From contig JAWUZG010000173.1 of NCBI GenBank assembly GCA_036785705.1, positions 2,589,001 through 2,653,000 on the forward strand: DNA of 64,000 bases, in the 5' to 3' direction. This document shows, piece by piece, positions 37,601 to 51,124 of the stretch (its first letter is position 1; each line of letters starts with the position of its first letter). A program made the position numbers and the translations under genes. This DNA is from Acanthornis magna (Eukaryota > Chordata > Aves > Passeriformes > Acanthizidae). The notes beneath the pieces are model-generated. The model ran no database searches, was not told where the DNA came from, and saw only the letters and a program-made list of their open reading frames with translations.

Positions 37601-39532
37601 TAACACAATACTTTGCCTTCCTATCTGTTAAAAAGTACCTGCTTGCTGAAGGCACCCTGCAAACCCAGTACAGCTAATGCGAATGCTTAAATAAACCCCA
37701 TGATCTTATGCTCCTCTCCCACCTCATCGTCATTTAACCTGGGCCTGAAAACTCTTCTTTCCTCCAGGTGGGAATACCTGAGGAGTCAACCCATTGGAAG
37801 TCCAAACCTGCTGTGGGTTTCCCCAGACAAGGGAAAGTCAACGTAAAAATCAGTGGGGATGAAAGCCTTGGGTGGTGGCTGGAGAAGAAGATCAAACTCC
37901 CGCAAAACATTCAACATCAGCCGATGTTTTAGTGAAGTTCCCCTGCACTTCTCTGCCAACTGAGCTTATAAAGTATTTCTGCTGGGTACCTCCAATGGTG
38001 CTGTTGTAAAGATGGATGGTGCTCAGTGTAGGAGATGAAGAAAGAGGCAAGGGAGGGTGGGATTTATCTCATATTCCAGCCACCTAACAGTTATATATCT
38101 AATCTTAACCAGTCATCTAGTCTGCTCCATAAGGACAGGAAACTGTCATGTTGATTCAAATCTTTGGTCGTATCTCCAAGAGGATCTTAACTGCAAACCA
38201 ACTCATTTCAGGTTGAAAATCCATTACATTGCAATTTTCACTGAGTTTCAGGCTGGATGGGATTTGATCTGAAATCTTTGGAATAAAGGATTGCTTCCTT
38301 AGGCTTTTCAGCCATGTAGGCACCATCTATTATATCAGTTATCAGGTTTTGACATTTCATAACCCATGCAAGATAGTTCAAATTTATGCTTTGTTGCTCT
38401 GCATGTTGCTGAAGTAATTAAAAATGGAAAATTCTCTGAAGCCTTTTGTTGGTAATGGTACTTTAAACATAAAAGCTCTCCTTCATCTTTGTTGAAACTA
38501 TTTGGATTTGCACTGATATATATTACTTGTTCAGCACCAGTGTAATTTTTGGTTTAATATAACACTGGAGAGAGAACAATGTCTTTAAGAGGATTCTTTT
38601 CCTTAGAATTTATTTTCTTTCCGTCAGATCTCTAGGTAATTCTGTTTACTTTTCAACTCCCAGCATTGGTGAGAAACCTGTAATGTTTTGATCTTTCAAA
38701 TATTCTTCACAAAATGCTCCAAGGTCTTTATCTGACAGATAAATCTGTTCTTCTGTTTTATTATTTGTTCAGACAGTGTTATTCCAAACTAAGACTTTAA
38801 ACATTGTGTTCCTCACCACAAGTTTAAGCTGAAAGAGAAAGGCACAATGCAATTTTTCCTTACTGGGGTGAGCTGTCTCAATAAAAATTTTAAATAGAAA
38901 ACGAATTAAAAATATATGATCCATTAAATGTAACTTCGCTAGCTGTTTTCAAGTATTCTGACAATTTTCCAACATCATTCCATTTTAAATAACAGATTGT
39001 TAAAACAAAGCCATGAGAATGTTATCAGCTGATTTCTAAAGAACAGTGATTTAGGAGATCTGGCTCCTATTGCTAGATGTAATCCAAGTTTGGGAAAGAC
39101 ACTTAGCATCTCTGAATGTTGCCAGAGTTTCATAGAAAGATGTTGAAGAACTCCAGCCTGGACTAGTGCCTGCCTCCCAGCATCAGCAGCTCTTAGTCCC
39201 TGGAAATGCTGAAGGACTACCCCTGGCAGATGGAAAGACAGAACATCAATAAATCATAATGCAGGGATGCTTGGATTTTAGGGATAGAGATCACATTTCA
39301 CTTTCCATCAAGTATGAGTATCTTTCCATCAAGCCAAGTGATTTGTGAATATACTCCAGCACGCCTTCTTGATCTGCAATCTTTCAGAAGTGAAGTGAAT
39401 ACACTGTGGTAATCACAGTCATACCTTCATTATTACGCTGGCTTTCTTTTGTGTTCCTCCCAAATTGCCCATGTTCAGGTGTCTGGGTCTGGACCTGAAT
39501 CCCAGCCCTTCTCTTCACATTTGTATCCCATG

Positions 39533-39950
39533 ACAGAACCACAGAATCACAGAATGATGGAAAGGTTTGGGTTGTGAGGGACCTTAAAGATCACCTAGAT
39601 CCACCCCCTGCCATGGGCGGGGACACCTCCCACTATCCCAGGTTGCTCCAAGCCCTGTCCTGCCTGGCCTTGGACATTTCCAGGGATGGAGCAGCCACAG
39701 CTGCTCTGGGAAACCTGTACCAGGGCCTCATCATTCTCACAGTAAAGAATTCATTCATAACACCTACTCTATCCCTGCCCTCTGGCAGTGAGAAGCCATT
39801 CCCCCTTGTCCTGTCACTCCAGGCCCCTGTAAATAGTCTCTCTCCATCTTTCCTGTCAGCTCCCTTCAGGTACTGGAAGGCCACAATCAGGCCACCCCAA
39901 AGGCACCTCTTCTCCAGTCTGAGCAATCCCAATTCTCTCAGCCTTCAGCA
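39533..39950 (-). mobile_element. CR1 LINE 3' fragment with ORF2 C-terminal remnant
   Basis: The plus strand opens ACAGAACCACAGAATCACAG (complement of the octamer tail), then GGGACCTTAAAGATCACCTA, CCTGCCATGGGCGGGGACAC and GGTTGCTCCAAGCCCTGTCC. On the minus strand a frame retains GLLRLEKR, SDRTRGNG and FFTVR, which are CR1 ORF2 C-terminal motifs. It is 5'-truncated at about 418 bp. Confidence 0.96.
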
Positions 39951-42094
39951 GGGTGATGTCTCTCATTCTCTATGCAAATGGTGGCTGTCTGTGATTAATC
40001 TGTCACACTGTTTTCCATCAGCCATCCACGTAATTCTCGAATTAAACACTTCTGCGCTACCTCCCATGGCATTTTTACACTCCAATGAGGTTTCCTCTAA
40101 TCACCCACGGAGTTTATCTCACTGCTTGCCTTCCAACTCTGTTTCTGTAGTGGTACCTACAAAACCTTTCAGTCACACAGGTGTCCTTCCTGTCAAACTG
40201 ACCGATACAGTCCCATTGCCCTTGCATCAACTTTTGCCCTTTATCTTTTGTTTTATAATTAGATTACAGAGGGGTTTGATTCCCTTTCTACTGTGGGCTA
40301 ACAATGATAACACCAACCCCAGTGTCTACATGCAAGTGTTTGTGCTCACAAGTTGTCCCTGATTGCAGAACTTCATGGAGAGCTAGAGGCCAGGCCAGCC
40401 CAGCCTTCCCATTGCAGACACTGCTGGAGTGGGATGCCAAGTGCCTGGGACACGCAGAGAATTGAATTTGCGAGGTGTGACCTGTGCTTAGTCCTAAATG
40501 CAACACAAGCATTCAGGGTTGTAGTCCAGCCACTGGTACAGAAACTCCAGGAACAACATTCTGAGGTTTCCACTCAAAAATCCACAGTGTCTTTGAGTTG
40601 CAGTGATGACAGGAGTACAGCTCTCATCACCGGAGAGTTTCAATAGCTCTTGCTCTCCCATCTTTGTTTTGCAATAAGGAACTGCAAGTGAATTTGCAGG
40701 AGGAAAGAGCTAATTTGGTTAAGGGCATAAGATTGATAAACTCCGCCCCTTATGAAAATATCCTGTAATTTTTAATAGCTACTAAACCCCCAAAGGATGT
40801 AATTTCTTAGGATTTAGCTCAGAGGACTTGTTCTGCCTGTAGTAAATGGCCAAGCACTCAATAGATCTGCATTAGCTTGGTAATGATCCTTCTGGCATCT
40901 GAAATTATGGCTAGACTGATCTGTGGCATATGGCTTAAGCTGCTAAGCCATTGCCTGTTGTCTCTGTTTTTCATTTGACTTGGTAGCTTCCTGAGGTCCT
41001 GAATTCATCCTTGAGGATAATGTGAGCTTTTCCTGGCACCGAGTGAGCTGTCACGACTTACCTACGTGATATTTAAGAGGGGTAAAGAAGGATTACTCTA
41101 AATGCCTGACTTAACCCAACTGAAGTCTGACACGTCACATTATATTTCAGTGTTGTTTTCACATGTGTGGTTTAGCTATTTACACTTTGCTGACTGTTTT
41201 CTTTGGAAAGTTTCAGATATTGAGTAAGAGCCAACATTTAGCCCAAGGTATCATAAACAGCAAACAAGGATAGTCCTAATACCTGTCTAGAAATAGCCTA
41301 CTGACATGCACTGGTTTTGATAGTAATTTTAAAAATGAACTTAAGAAAGTGTTGGCATGAGAAATTAAAAAAATCAGCCTTTTTACAAAAATAAACTGTC
41401 ATTCGCTGCTTTAAAATAATTTTATCAACTGCACTAAACTGGGGTGAAGGACAGGAAAAGTGGGTCTGCCCTCTGCTAAAATGTTTGATAAAATATACTT
41501 GCTGTCAGAGGGAAGGAAGCAAAGTGTAGTTCTCCTTACAGCTCTAACATTCAAGATTTTCCTCCTAGGCAGTGACATGATGCTCCAGAGAACTAATGTC
41601 ACCTGAGTCACAGGGCTCCAGCCTGCTGCCTGCCCTGCCTTCCTGCACAGCATCACTTCACAGGCTGGAGGAGGAGCACCTTGGACCTGTCTTTCATTAG
41701 CAGAGATGTCACTGAACTTCTCAGAGGCTGAGCAGATCAACAGCAAGATGTGCTGTCAGTCAGCAATTTGGGTCTCCCATGCATCCTCCAAAATCCCCTG
41801 TCTCCAGCACATTGTCCCTCTCTGGGTTACCCTCCAAGGCAGCTTCTGGGGTGGGTCAGTGCCTCCAAATCACTCATTTTCTGCTCATCACAGCAGTGAT
41901 CATTTCAGCAGAGATGCATCATTAATCACATCTGGGACCAAAGAAATCCTGGTGAGGAAAGGGAAACCTTCCCAGGGTCCCTCCTCTAATGATGCACTCC
42001 TGTCTCCAGTACCCCTTTTCTTTCCTGGGAAAGGCACAGCCTGGCTGTCTATCCCTCCCTCTGGCAGAGCAGCTCCAATCAGCACTGCTCAGCA

Positions 42095-42345
42095 GATCAT
42101 GGCAGTCACTTACGTTCACTTTTATGAGTTACACAACCCGCACGCTCATGCAGATGTTGTTTGCAGAATGCTGGAGACGATGCCAGCCAGACACTTGGCA
42201 CCAAGGCCCAATCTGGGAGATGAGGAGCTTTCGAGGCTCGTTCCTAACATTCATTATTTTCATATTTAATAAGAAAATTGACGCGACACATCAGGGAGAT
42301 TGGTCAGTCAGCTAGTATGGAAACTATTAGTGCAGAAAAATGAAT
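42095..42345. promoter_or_regulatory. Candidate conserved non-coding element
   Basis: Multiple retained CpGs (CTTACGTTCAC, CAACCCGCACGCTCATG, GGAGACGATG, TTTCGAGGCTCG, ATTGACGCGACAC) lie beside an AT-rich homeodomain/forkhead-like block (TTCATATTTAATAAG). It is inferred to be regulatory. Confidence 0.4.
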
Positions 42346-44673
42346 AGCCTGGCAGTTAAATGTCTGCAACACCCACACACTCCCTGGAAGAAACTTAGAA
42401 ATTGGGTTATTCATCTGAACTTGTCCCATGGTCCCTGGGTATCACAGCAATGGTTGGAAGTGGCTGAAACTTTTTGCATTGCTTGTTTCTCGATCTGGGT
42501 TCTCTGTGGGGAGCATGAGAGTGTTTAAGGCAGAGTTGTCCCAAGTCTTGAAATCCAGCAGTCAGAGCTCAGAAAATTTTCAGAAACAGTTGCGTGACGC
42601 AGCTGTTTCCATGGGTGCAGACCCTCTGGACATCAATTTCCAAATGATGGCTTCAAAGGGGATCTGTGAGGTGGCTGGTTTTAGAAAGCCATTTCAGTAT
42701 AGTGGGTTCTGGAAATCTTTCTTTACAAATACTATTTTCCATAGTCACTGTCAGTCACCTTCTAGCAGCAACACCAAGAAGAGCCTTTAAAATTTTCAAA
42801 TAAGAAAAGTCTCAATAACAGTGCCTCTTTTCCTTGGATTGCTACTCGCACACAAGTCCCAGTTTCAGACAACAAAAAATAAAAACCCTCAAGTTCATCT
42901 TTCATTTTCCTCTATTTTTTTTCCATTGTGTGCACCTCTTGGGCTATATCTACATCAGTAAATAAAATGTGCCAGCACACCCTGCCCCTGAAAACAAATG
43001 GAATGGCTTGTTTTACTAGGATAAAAAGCTTCTATCTGAAATATGATCACCTGGTCTTGTGTCTTGCTGACTGAAAACCATCCCTGACTCTCAATGCCCA
43101 CTGAGCCATGCTAGGTGTTATTTGGAGAGAGTTGCCAGCCACAAGTCAAAACACACCTGAGAGGAGGTTAACATCAGCTCAGGAAAATCATCCCCTGTCC
43201 CCTTTCCAGTCACCAGCACAGATGGGTAGGTGCTTTTTGATCTGCAGCTCAATTCATCAGTTCAACACCATTAAGACCAGTGGGTATTGAAGAGATTTTC
43301 ACTCATGTTCATGACAATTAAATCTTCCCCCAACTCTTAGGATGGGATGAGTCACCCTCTCAAAGTTGCTTCCTCCCTCCAGTGACTGTAGGAGGAGCTC
43401 AGACGACAAGTTTCTACAGGTTGCCTAGCTTTTGGGTGGCTGGAATTTAGTGAAAATCCCATGCTGAAGGATAAAGGACTTCCTCCATTTTTTAATCTGA
43501 ATGATATTAAAACCAACCTCTACTTTGCAGGGAACGAAGAAGTTCTACTTAGAACATATGCAGTTCAGTTCTTTCCTGTGAAGTTGCCATATGGCAGGGG
43601 AGTGATGGGAAGAAGAAAAATATTGACAGTGATGATATATCTTATTACAGAGCATACGGACCAAATTTTCCTCTCAGTTACACTAGTGAAAATCTGGAGT
43701 GAACAGCCTTGTCTTGATAGGAAAATCAGATCAGTCAGTGGATATACAAAGCCAATTATGAGAATGAAACAAAAGCAAACTTGGGAAACATTATGGTATA
43801 GTAAAGAAGACATGTGGTAGGATGCCAGAAGACAGGAAGTCATTGAGCCCAGCATGCTTACTCTTCCTTTGAAAAAATCATCCCATCTACAGTAACCACA
43901 AGCGGTCAGGATCTTGTTTTATGCTTGAACTTGGCAAACTGAATGAAAGCTGCCCAAAAACATCTGTTCTGGGTTCCAAACATTTATATAGCCCTTTGTT
44001 AGAGTACCAAAGATGGCATCGCGTCAATGGAGAGGAAGCACTGCAGAGGAAAGCAGTTCAAGGATGCCATAGGGAAAAGTCCAAGATTAACACAAGACCT
44101 GCAATGTTTTACACACCAATAAGTATCTCTTATTTCTTGCTGAACATCCAGCTGATTAAGACTTTAAACTGTTTTTGACAGACAAAACCAGAAACTGTTC
44201 CAAGGAGAGAGACCATGGTCTGCTCCTGTTCCATACTATTTAGGATTTAGTATTCTGTTCAAAATTGTTTAGAAATACATTGTGGGCAGCTTAGCAGCAA
44301 AAGATGCAGCAAGAGAACTGTTTCTACAATGCAGTACAAAGACATAAAGATAAGTATGTATCTGAGAAGACTTCTGGAAACATAATATATATTTATTAAA
44401 TAATAGTTGTGTTATTTGAAACTTAGGTTTGCAATCAGCTAGCAAAAGAACTGTTTTATTTTCAGGATCTTTTCCAGACTGTGTAAGATAATAAGAAATG
44501 TACGGACTTTTTGAACCTTTATGGTGGGATGATGGGGTTTATGTAAACTAGAAGAGGTAAACACTGAATGAAACTCAGCCAGACAAACGAAAAGAATTAA
44601 AAACTGAAGTGGAATTACCACCTGTAATTTAGCACACAGTAGAGTTAAACTGCAATTTAATAAATAAACTATG

Positions 44674-44727
44674 GTTGGGTTTTTTTGGTTTTTTGGTTTT
44701 TTTTTTTTTTTTTTTTTGGTTTTTGGA
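44674..44727. repeat. T21 tract with TTGG interruptions
   Basis: GGTTGGGTTTTTTTGG, TTTTTTGG, T21 (44697-44717), GGTTTTTGG. It is the complement of the AAC/ACC-rich A tracts. Confidence 0.93.
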
Positions 44728-45855
44728 GGCCTCTGAAGACTGAATTCTTGCAAATGAGTTCAAAGACAAACTATAGCCAATTCAATGTCCACAGCTTCTT
44801 TGGAGCCAACATGCAACATTTGGCCAGAAAAAAACCGTGCCAACTACCCAGTGCAAAGCCTATACTTAATTTGCAAAAGGAAAAAGCTGTGATTTATACC
44901 TCTGAAAGGAAGAAGTTAAAAAAAAAAAGGATCTAACAGTATGTTCTGTGTAGGTTTATTATTTTGCCAACAGTTTGTGGGTTGGATGATGAGGTACGTT
45001 CCTGAAGATTAGACATCATCATTTTTTTAAACAAACAAAACAGCAGGCAAGATCAAAATTCCCCTAAAGCAGAGGCAGTCCTTGCAAAAGTTCAAGGCTG
45101 TTGTGGCTCTCCCTTGGCTCCTTTTAAAAAAAAAGAAATTCATCAACAAATAGCATTAATCAGCTTTGGCTCACAGGCAGCATTTTTGCTTCCAGTTGTG
45201 GACAATTAGAGGCACAGTGTCAACTGGTCATTAATTAGGTTGTGTGAAGCTCTGTGGATACACATTGCTTTTTGTGACACCAAAAATTCTCATGAAGAAT
45301 GGGACTGCAACACGTAGATGTCTCCTCATTTCTTCTCCTTTTAAATCCAGTAATTTGTAAGTTCAGAGGAAAAGATGTAGAATAAATGGGCACTGGCAGT
45401 AAGGGGTGTAGTTCCAACAGACAAATGAAAATCAAGTGAAGTAGATTTTGAGCTGTAATTCATGTGTTCAAGCTTGGTAGTATAATTTTTAGTATGGCTA
45501 AGGGAAGGAGATTTGATCTACATAAATATGAACTGATGAAATTTAAAATGAAGATTTGTGGCAATATTGCCCTCACAAGTTTGTCCACCAGTTTCTCCAG
45601 GATTCCTAAACTTTCAAAACCACCTCAGTGCTGGTCTTTAGTAGGTGGTCCACAAATATCTTCATGATAGAGCCTCAAGATATCATTCAAATTTTGGGCA
45701 GATGTTATGGTAAAAAATGGGATATTGCTTCTCAGAGAAGAATCTTTTTCACTGTCACGACTTCCCCTAGTCACCAAAAGCCTATTCTAAGACTGCAAAT
45801 TAGAAGTCACAATAAATATATTATCATTGTGCAATAAAATAGCTTTGCCAAAAAG

Positions 45856-45874
45856 AAAAAAAAAAAAAAAAAAA
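45856..45874. repeat. Poly(A) tract (A19)
   Basis: An uninterrupted A19 preceded by CAAAAAG. Confidence 0.93.
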
Positions 45875-46073
45875 GCAGCACATGAATCCCAAGGGATGTC
45901 ATTCTTCAGTCTGAAAAATATCACTTATTGCTTAAAAAAAAGGCAGTCATAAGTTGCACATAGTTAGATGGTTCTTATGGGTTTCTTGGCAGTCAGTCCG
46001 GAAAATCTCTTTCTTCAGTATAAATATATATATTTAATCTTAGTTAGAACAACATAAATTAGGGAAGCAAAAG

Positions 46074-46088
46074 AAAAAAAAAAAAAAA
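46074..46088. repeat. Poly(A) tract (A15)
   Basis: A15 flanked by AAAAG and GGAAAAAAGG. Confidence 0.9.
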
Positions 46089-47689
46089 GGAAAAAAGGAC
46101 AGAGCAATTCCAGATATCTGTCCTAGTGCTAGGCATAATCTTCCAATCCCTAAAATGTGTGTGGGATTTAAGAACACCACTACACAATGGTCACTCTCTC
46201 CCTTTGATGTAACTGCCCATCAATGAATAAATTTTGTTTGTAAAGCTCTTCTTCTTTGGCAACAGCCAACACTGAAGGCATTCAGGCAATATTAAGGTAC
46301 TTCTCTCAAGGTTTAACTTAGTACAAATGAAGATGCATCCTTGTTAAAATCTCAGCTCTGCTCATGGTTTTTCTCTGCTGAACCTCACAGTTCATGAATC
46401 ATTGCTATTACTCTTAAGTTGGTTTCCACGAGGACTCTCTTCTTTAATGCTTTTATTTCTAATAAAATGGTCACATTTCAACTTTTGCTTCCTGGGGAGG
46501 GATTTTGCAAAAGTATTATGAAGACAGAAAATATCCCATGAGTTTCCAAAGTGTAATAGCAAGAGTATTTATTATTATGCTAGAAGAGAAACAAAGGGGA
46601 TATAAAAAGAGATTCACAAGGACAAAAAACAATCTATTATTCAGGGGAAGGAGGAAAAGATCCCTTCCATGGACATATTGAGCCATTTTTTACTTCTACA
46701 TATCTTGTCTTCCGTATTCTTTGGGTGGGATACCCAATGAGGAAAATGCAGTATAGCAATTATTAGGTTCGTCTGAAAGATGGTAATTAAATAAAACAGA
46801 GAAGTGTTTCACACCCAGTTCACTAGGCTTATAGAAATTCATGTGGCTGATCAGTCTTCAAGGCAACTGGATTTTTCTTATTTGTATGAATTTCACAAAC
46901 TGCATCTTCTGCCTTCTTTTTTTTTTCTCCCTATACAATTTTGTATTGCTTCCTAGGATCTTTTAAACCAATATTATGCCCCACTGACAAATTTTCCTAT
47001 AGGAGTGTGATAGTCATCAAGAGAACAATATCATTTGGATGAAATAAGACTCCCAAAGGAGCCCCTTAAGAGCTGGAAAACCTATAAACTTCTTACTGAA
47101 AGGTAACCCAACTTGTGATTTTGTCTTTTAAAGTAAAATATTAGGGATGCTTTATAGATTCGAAGCATTTCTCATTATGGGAAAGAAAGGATCACTGTCT
47201 TCCTAGGCTATCAATATATACTTGTGAGGCAGTAATAATTCTTCCAGTGAATTTCATGTTCCCATTGAAATGTCTTCACTTTTTTTGATCAAAGCAGGGA
47301 TTACAGAATGATACTATGTGGACGAGATCTAAAAATAAAGTCCCTTGGCAATTGTGTTAAAATAAGTACTGCTACTAGCTTGATGTAAATAGGAGAAGAA
47401 CCATATCCTAAAAATTACTTCTATTGCCTCTGGGCATAATCACCCAGGTGGAGAAATGGCACCTGCTCTTCTCTAAGTCATTTATCATTTCTGTGGAAAA
47501 AAAATCTCTGGAGAGCACATCCTTATCTGTAGAGAAGAGGTCAGTACTGCTCTATTCCTATATTTGTTATGTCTGCATAGCTCTCTGGTTGATGGTGCAA
47601 TAAGAATTATTTTAAATAAGAATGATGACACCCATGGACAACGATGCATTTAAGTCTGTTGCAATTAGCTCTTTCTCGCTCTGACACCA

Positions 47690-47805
47690 ACCCTCTGGCA
47701 TTAGACCTCCCTGCACCTTGGTTTATCTGCCCGTGAAATGAGGGTAAAGATACTGACCTCTCTTGTAAAACTAGTCTGAGATTTACTGCTGAAAAGCACC
47801 AGGTA
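47690..47805 (+). mobile_element. MIR-like ancient SINE remnant
   Basis: It contains CCTCCCTGCACCTTGGTTTA, TCTGCCCGTGAAATGAGGGT, AAAGATACTGACCTCTCTTG and GAGATTTACTGCTGAAAAGC. These follow the MIR 3' half order (CTCTGTGCCTCAGTTT, ATCTGTAAAATGGGG, TACCTACCTC, GAGGATTAAATG). Confidence 0.5.
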
Positions 47806-48073
47806 CAAATTAGGCAGAATATTTAATAGCATATGTTAGAAGAGCACAAACTCCACCAGCTTGTGAATTCTCACTGGGAGACACACTCTTGAGACATTTG
47901 CTCCTGTCTGAACTTGACTAAAAGTGGCCAGTTTACCTGAGACTCCACTGACTGCCAGAGAACTGAAGATTTTACTCAGTGTTCAGAACATCTCTCATTC
48001 CCTGAATTAGACATTGCCCCTGGGGGGCAAATTTAAATTCTACTTTGATAATATCATAAAGCATAAGGGTGAT

Positions 48074-48238
48074 AATCACAGAATCACAGAATGGCTTTGG
48101 TTGGAAGGGACCTTAAATCTCATCCAGTTCCCCCTGCCGTGGGCAGAAACACCTTCCGCTATCCCAGATTGCTCCAAGCCACATCCAACCTGGCCTTGGA
48201 CATTGCCAGGGATGGGGTATCCAGAGCTTCTCTGGGTT
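48074..48238 (-). mobile_element. CR1 LINE 3' end
   Basis: The plus strand reads AATCACAGAATCACAGAATG, GGTTGGAAGGGACCTTAAAT, CCTGCCGTGGGCAGAAACAC, GCCTTGGACATTGCCAGGGA and TCTCTGGG. It has clean tail octamers and is about 165 bp. It is one of the least decayed copies here. Confidence 0.97.
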
Positions 48239-49414
48239 AATAATGGAAAAGATGATGCTTTCTAGTTACAAAAAAATGTTGGAAAAATGAGTATCCTTCT
48301 GTGTGAAGGGTCAAACAAAAGGGTCCTTTATTTGTTCCAGTTTAGTGGACAAAACACGGCCAAGACCAACGCATGAGGGCCAGATAGCAATGCCAGGAAT
48401 CCTCTTGCACACTGTCAGGAGCAAAAAAATCTGGCAAAAGCATGTTATGCACATGAAAAGAGGTGTCCTTGGTGCAGGATATCTAATGGTCGGATCACTG
48501 CAGCCATCTGGATGGCCCTCGAGCCACCTCCTTCTGAGGCTACCTTTTTGTGATGACCAGTGCAGTGGCAGCATCTCTTGGGCGTTTAGTGACATCACCT
48601 GGAGTTACACAGTTTAGTAGCAGATGCTCCCTCTCCTGTCATTATCCTGTAGCCTTTACCTGAGTTTCATATAGCAGAGGAGGCAAAGTGCTTAGTAAGT
48701 TTATAATATTTTTTTCATTAAGAATTTACATATAGGAGGAATATGACTGGGAACCTAATGAGCTACTTTGTAATTTGATGAAATGGTGTGACCTGCCGAG
48801 GGACTTAGCCCAAGGAGTTTTGTGTGCTAATCTGATGCTAAGCACAAGGAGGACTTCAGGGATACCAACTCCTCCTGGGTGTCTTGCCCACCACTGAAAC
48901 TGCGTGGCTATAATTAACATCAATCATGCTAGAGAAATGGAAGACCAAAAACTACCTGGGGGACTACAGTGCTGAGGATGAGAACCTGTGCTAGCCAACA
49001 GTGTCACTGGGGAGTAATTAGGTCCTCTGCAAATCCTAGTAGGGGTCTCACATCTCCAGCTACATTCTGGCGCATCTTGCTTAAACACTGAGTACAAGCT
49101 GACTGAGGACCCCACTAGAGATGGTTTAATACTGAGAGTTAAAAGAAAGGGGAGAGCTGCCAGCACTTTGGACAGCATTCTTGGAGTGAGAATTAATCCC
49201 TCTTCCCTGTAACATTTTAACTAGTGTAAATACATCAATACCATCCACATTACAAGTATTCTTCTTCGTGATTCATGGTGAATCAGAGGATGCAGCCGCC
49301 CTGTGCTCTGCTCAGGTACAGTGTGAAAGTGAAGTAGAAAGTGCCGTCAAGTCATAAAAATAATACACTTTGTTAACCCCATTTCATTCCCTACATTTCA
49401 AAGCCTTACCGGTA

Positions 49415-49530
49415 TTAATTAATTAAAACCTTGCAACAGCTCTATGAGTTGGGCAAGGACTATTATCTCATTATATCAGCCAGTGAACGTGGAGACCCTG
49501 AAGGCCAGATTGAGGCTGTCTGCTTTAGGC
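49415..49530 (-). mobile_element. MIR-family SINE remnant
   Basis: The plus strand reads TTAAAACCTTGCAACAGCTC, TATGAGTTGGGCAAGGACTA, TTATCTCATTATATCAGCC, then GGAGACCCTGAAGGCCAG. This matches the reverse complement of MIR (TTTAATCCTCACAACAACCC, TATGAGGTAGGTACTATTAT, CCATTTTACAGATGAGGAA). It is the best MIR-like match in the window. Confidence 0.62.
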
Positions 49531-51124
49531 ACTCCATTAATTCATTGCGACACCTAAAACAAAATAGGTGCTTGGCTCCAGCAGAATGATTCAGATCTCT
49601 TAGGGCAGGTGGCTGTGCAAACAATGCAGTGACAGATGCCTCTGAAGCAGGACCCAAGAGATGTTCACGTTTCTCCATCAGCTGAACGGAGAGTTGTTGG
49701 CCCTTCTTGGGATGGCTTGGTGTGGTTACATGCAGCCACTCAGGCAGAAGCCCCAGGAAGTATTCTCACAAGTGCAGCTGGGTAATTGCTCAATTCAAGG
49801 CTCAACAACGGGCAAACCTGCTCATGAGGGAATCAAAATATAGATTCCCCTCTGAAGGGCAAGCACCCGGATTGTGGGGTAAGTGGGAGGAAGCACGAGA
49901 TGTTAATGATTTGAGATCTTATCCTGGGCTGTCCAGCCCAAGGGCATCTGGCCCCAGCACTTCCCATTGCCCCAATTATTCCAGGAGTCAGGTAAGGCTG
50001 GAGGGGAGGCATTAAGGTCAGCCACTCTACAACCAGCAGCAGAAACTGGCGATATCAGCCCAGTAGATGCAGAGGTCTTTTGCTTGTAAAGCTTCTGTTC
50101 CAGAGCTCTATCAGATAAACGGCATGAACTGAATTAGGCTGGGGAACAGGCATTCCTTAGTGCCCCAGACTTGGCTGCCACTTTGGAATGCCTGGATGTT
50201 TCCACACTGCCAGGGTGACACATCTGGCATGTCTCCTGTATCCTGGTGCCCCAGTCCTACGCACTCTGCAGCCATTAGCTGGCCATTAGAGAGCCATTTG
50301 TTCCATCTGAGAGAGAGGAAAGCTGGGCATGCCCGAGCTGACCTGTGTGCCGCAGGCTCTGCCCCAGGCACAGCCTGGACAAGCTCCAGACAACTTTGGC
50401 TCTTTACCTGGTGCAATATTGCAGTGCTAGCCTGAAGCCCCAAACCCCAATAGCCCTCCTGTAACTCCCCAAAGTACACAGGAAGAAGATGGCGGTAGAA
50501 AAAACACCATTTTGTCATCTGCATTAGGAAACAAACAAACAAAATCCAAAGACAAAAATATCAAACCTACAAACCCAGAAATACTTAGAATTTTACACCA
50601 GGTCAAAAGAGAGGTGTTTTCCAGTGAAGATCAGGTCAAGTGCTGGGCAGTATGGATTGGTCTGCCCACTCCAGCTGCAACCATGAGCAAAAACCAGCCT
50701 GCATCAAGCAGTTCAGAGGCACAGACTTTTTTTCTTCTTTGGCCCGCACAGAGTATGAACATGCCCCGAATTTCTCTTGCCGAGGTGTTCTGTGCTAGCT
50801 CGATATCACCTGAAACTGGTGGGTTTGGTCAAACTGTGGCTTAGTGAAGTGGGCCCTTTTCAACACCTTGGGAGATATTAGCAGCTTCTTACCCACTTGT
50901 GAGTCATGATGGACTGTCACAGGCTGTCAATCACTGAACACAAATAAAACCATATGCTTATGTGTTGATGTTACTCTTAGGTCTAAAACACACGGTCCAG
51001 ACTTATATGTAACACTGAGTTTCTCTAGGATGTAGCTTCCTCTTCAGATGAAACAGATTGAGCCATTCCCTGGGACTTAGACACATCTAGTTCATTCTCA
51101 CAGGGACGTAAGTTGGTCTAAATC

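Larger units (their letters stand above)
31883..39532. other. Intronic sequence, no gene seen
   Basis: AT-rich intron holding the purine microsatellite (33.9 kb), a weak CR1-like tail (35.3 kb) and a CNE-like stretch (37.0-37.6 kb). I saw no exon on either strand. Confidence 0.55.
39951..48073. other. Intronic sequence, no gene seen
   Basis: About 8 kb of intron with a CNE-like patch (42.1-42.35 kb) and A/T simple repeats (44.7, 45.9 and 46.1 kb). A 187-codon plus frame at 41706-42269 has no recognised family. Confidence 0.55.

Noticed and set aside
39574..40362. 262-codon plus-strand open frame
   Set aside because: Its first half is the antisense strand of a CR1 element and the rest has no recognisable family. 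The true CR1 reading is on the minus strand.
41706..42269. 187-codon plus-strand frame
   Set aside because: No recognised domain. The 3' half looks like a conserved non-coding element rather than coding sequence.
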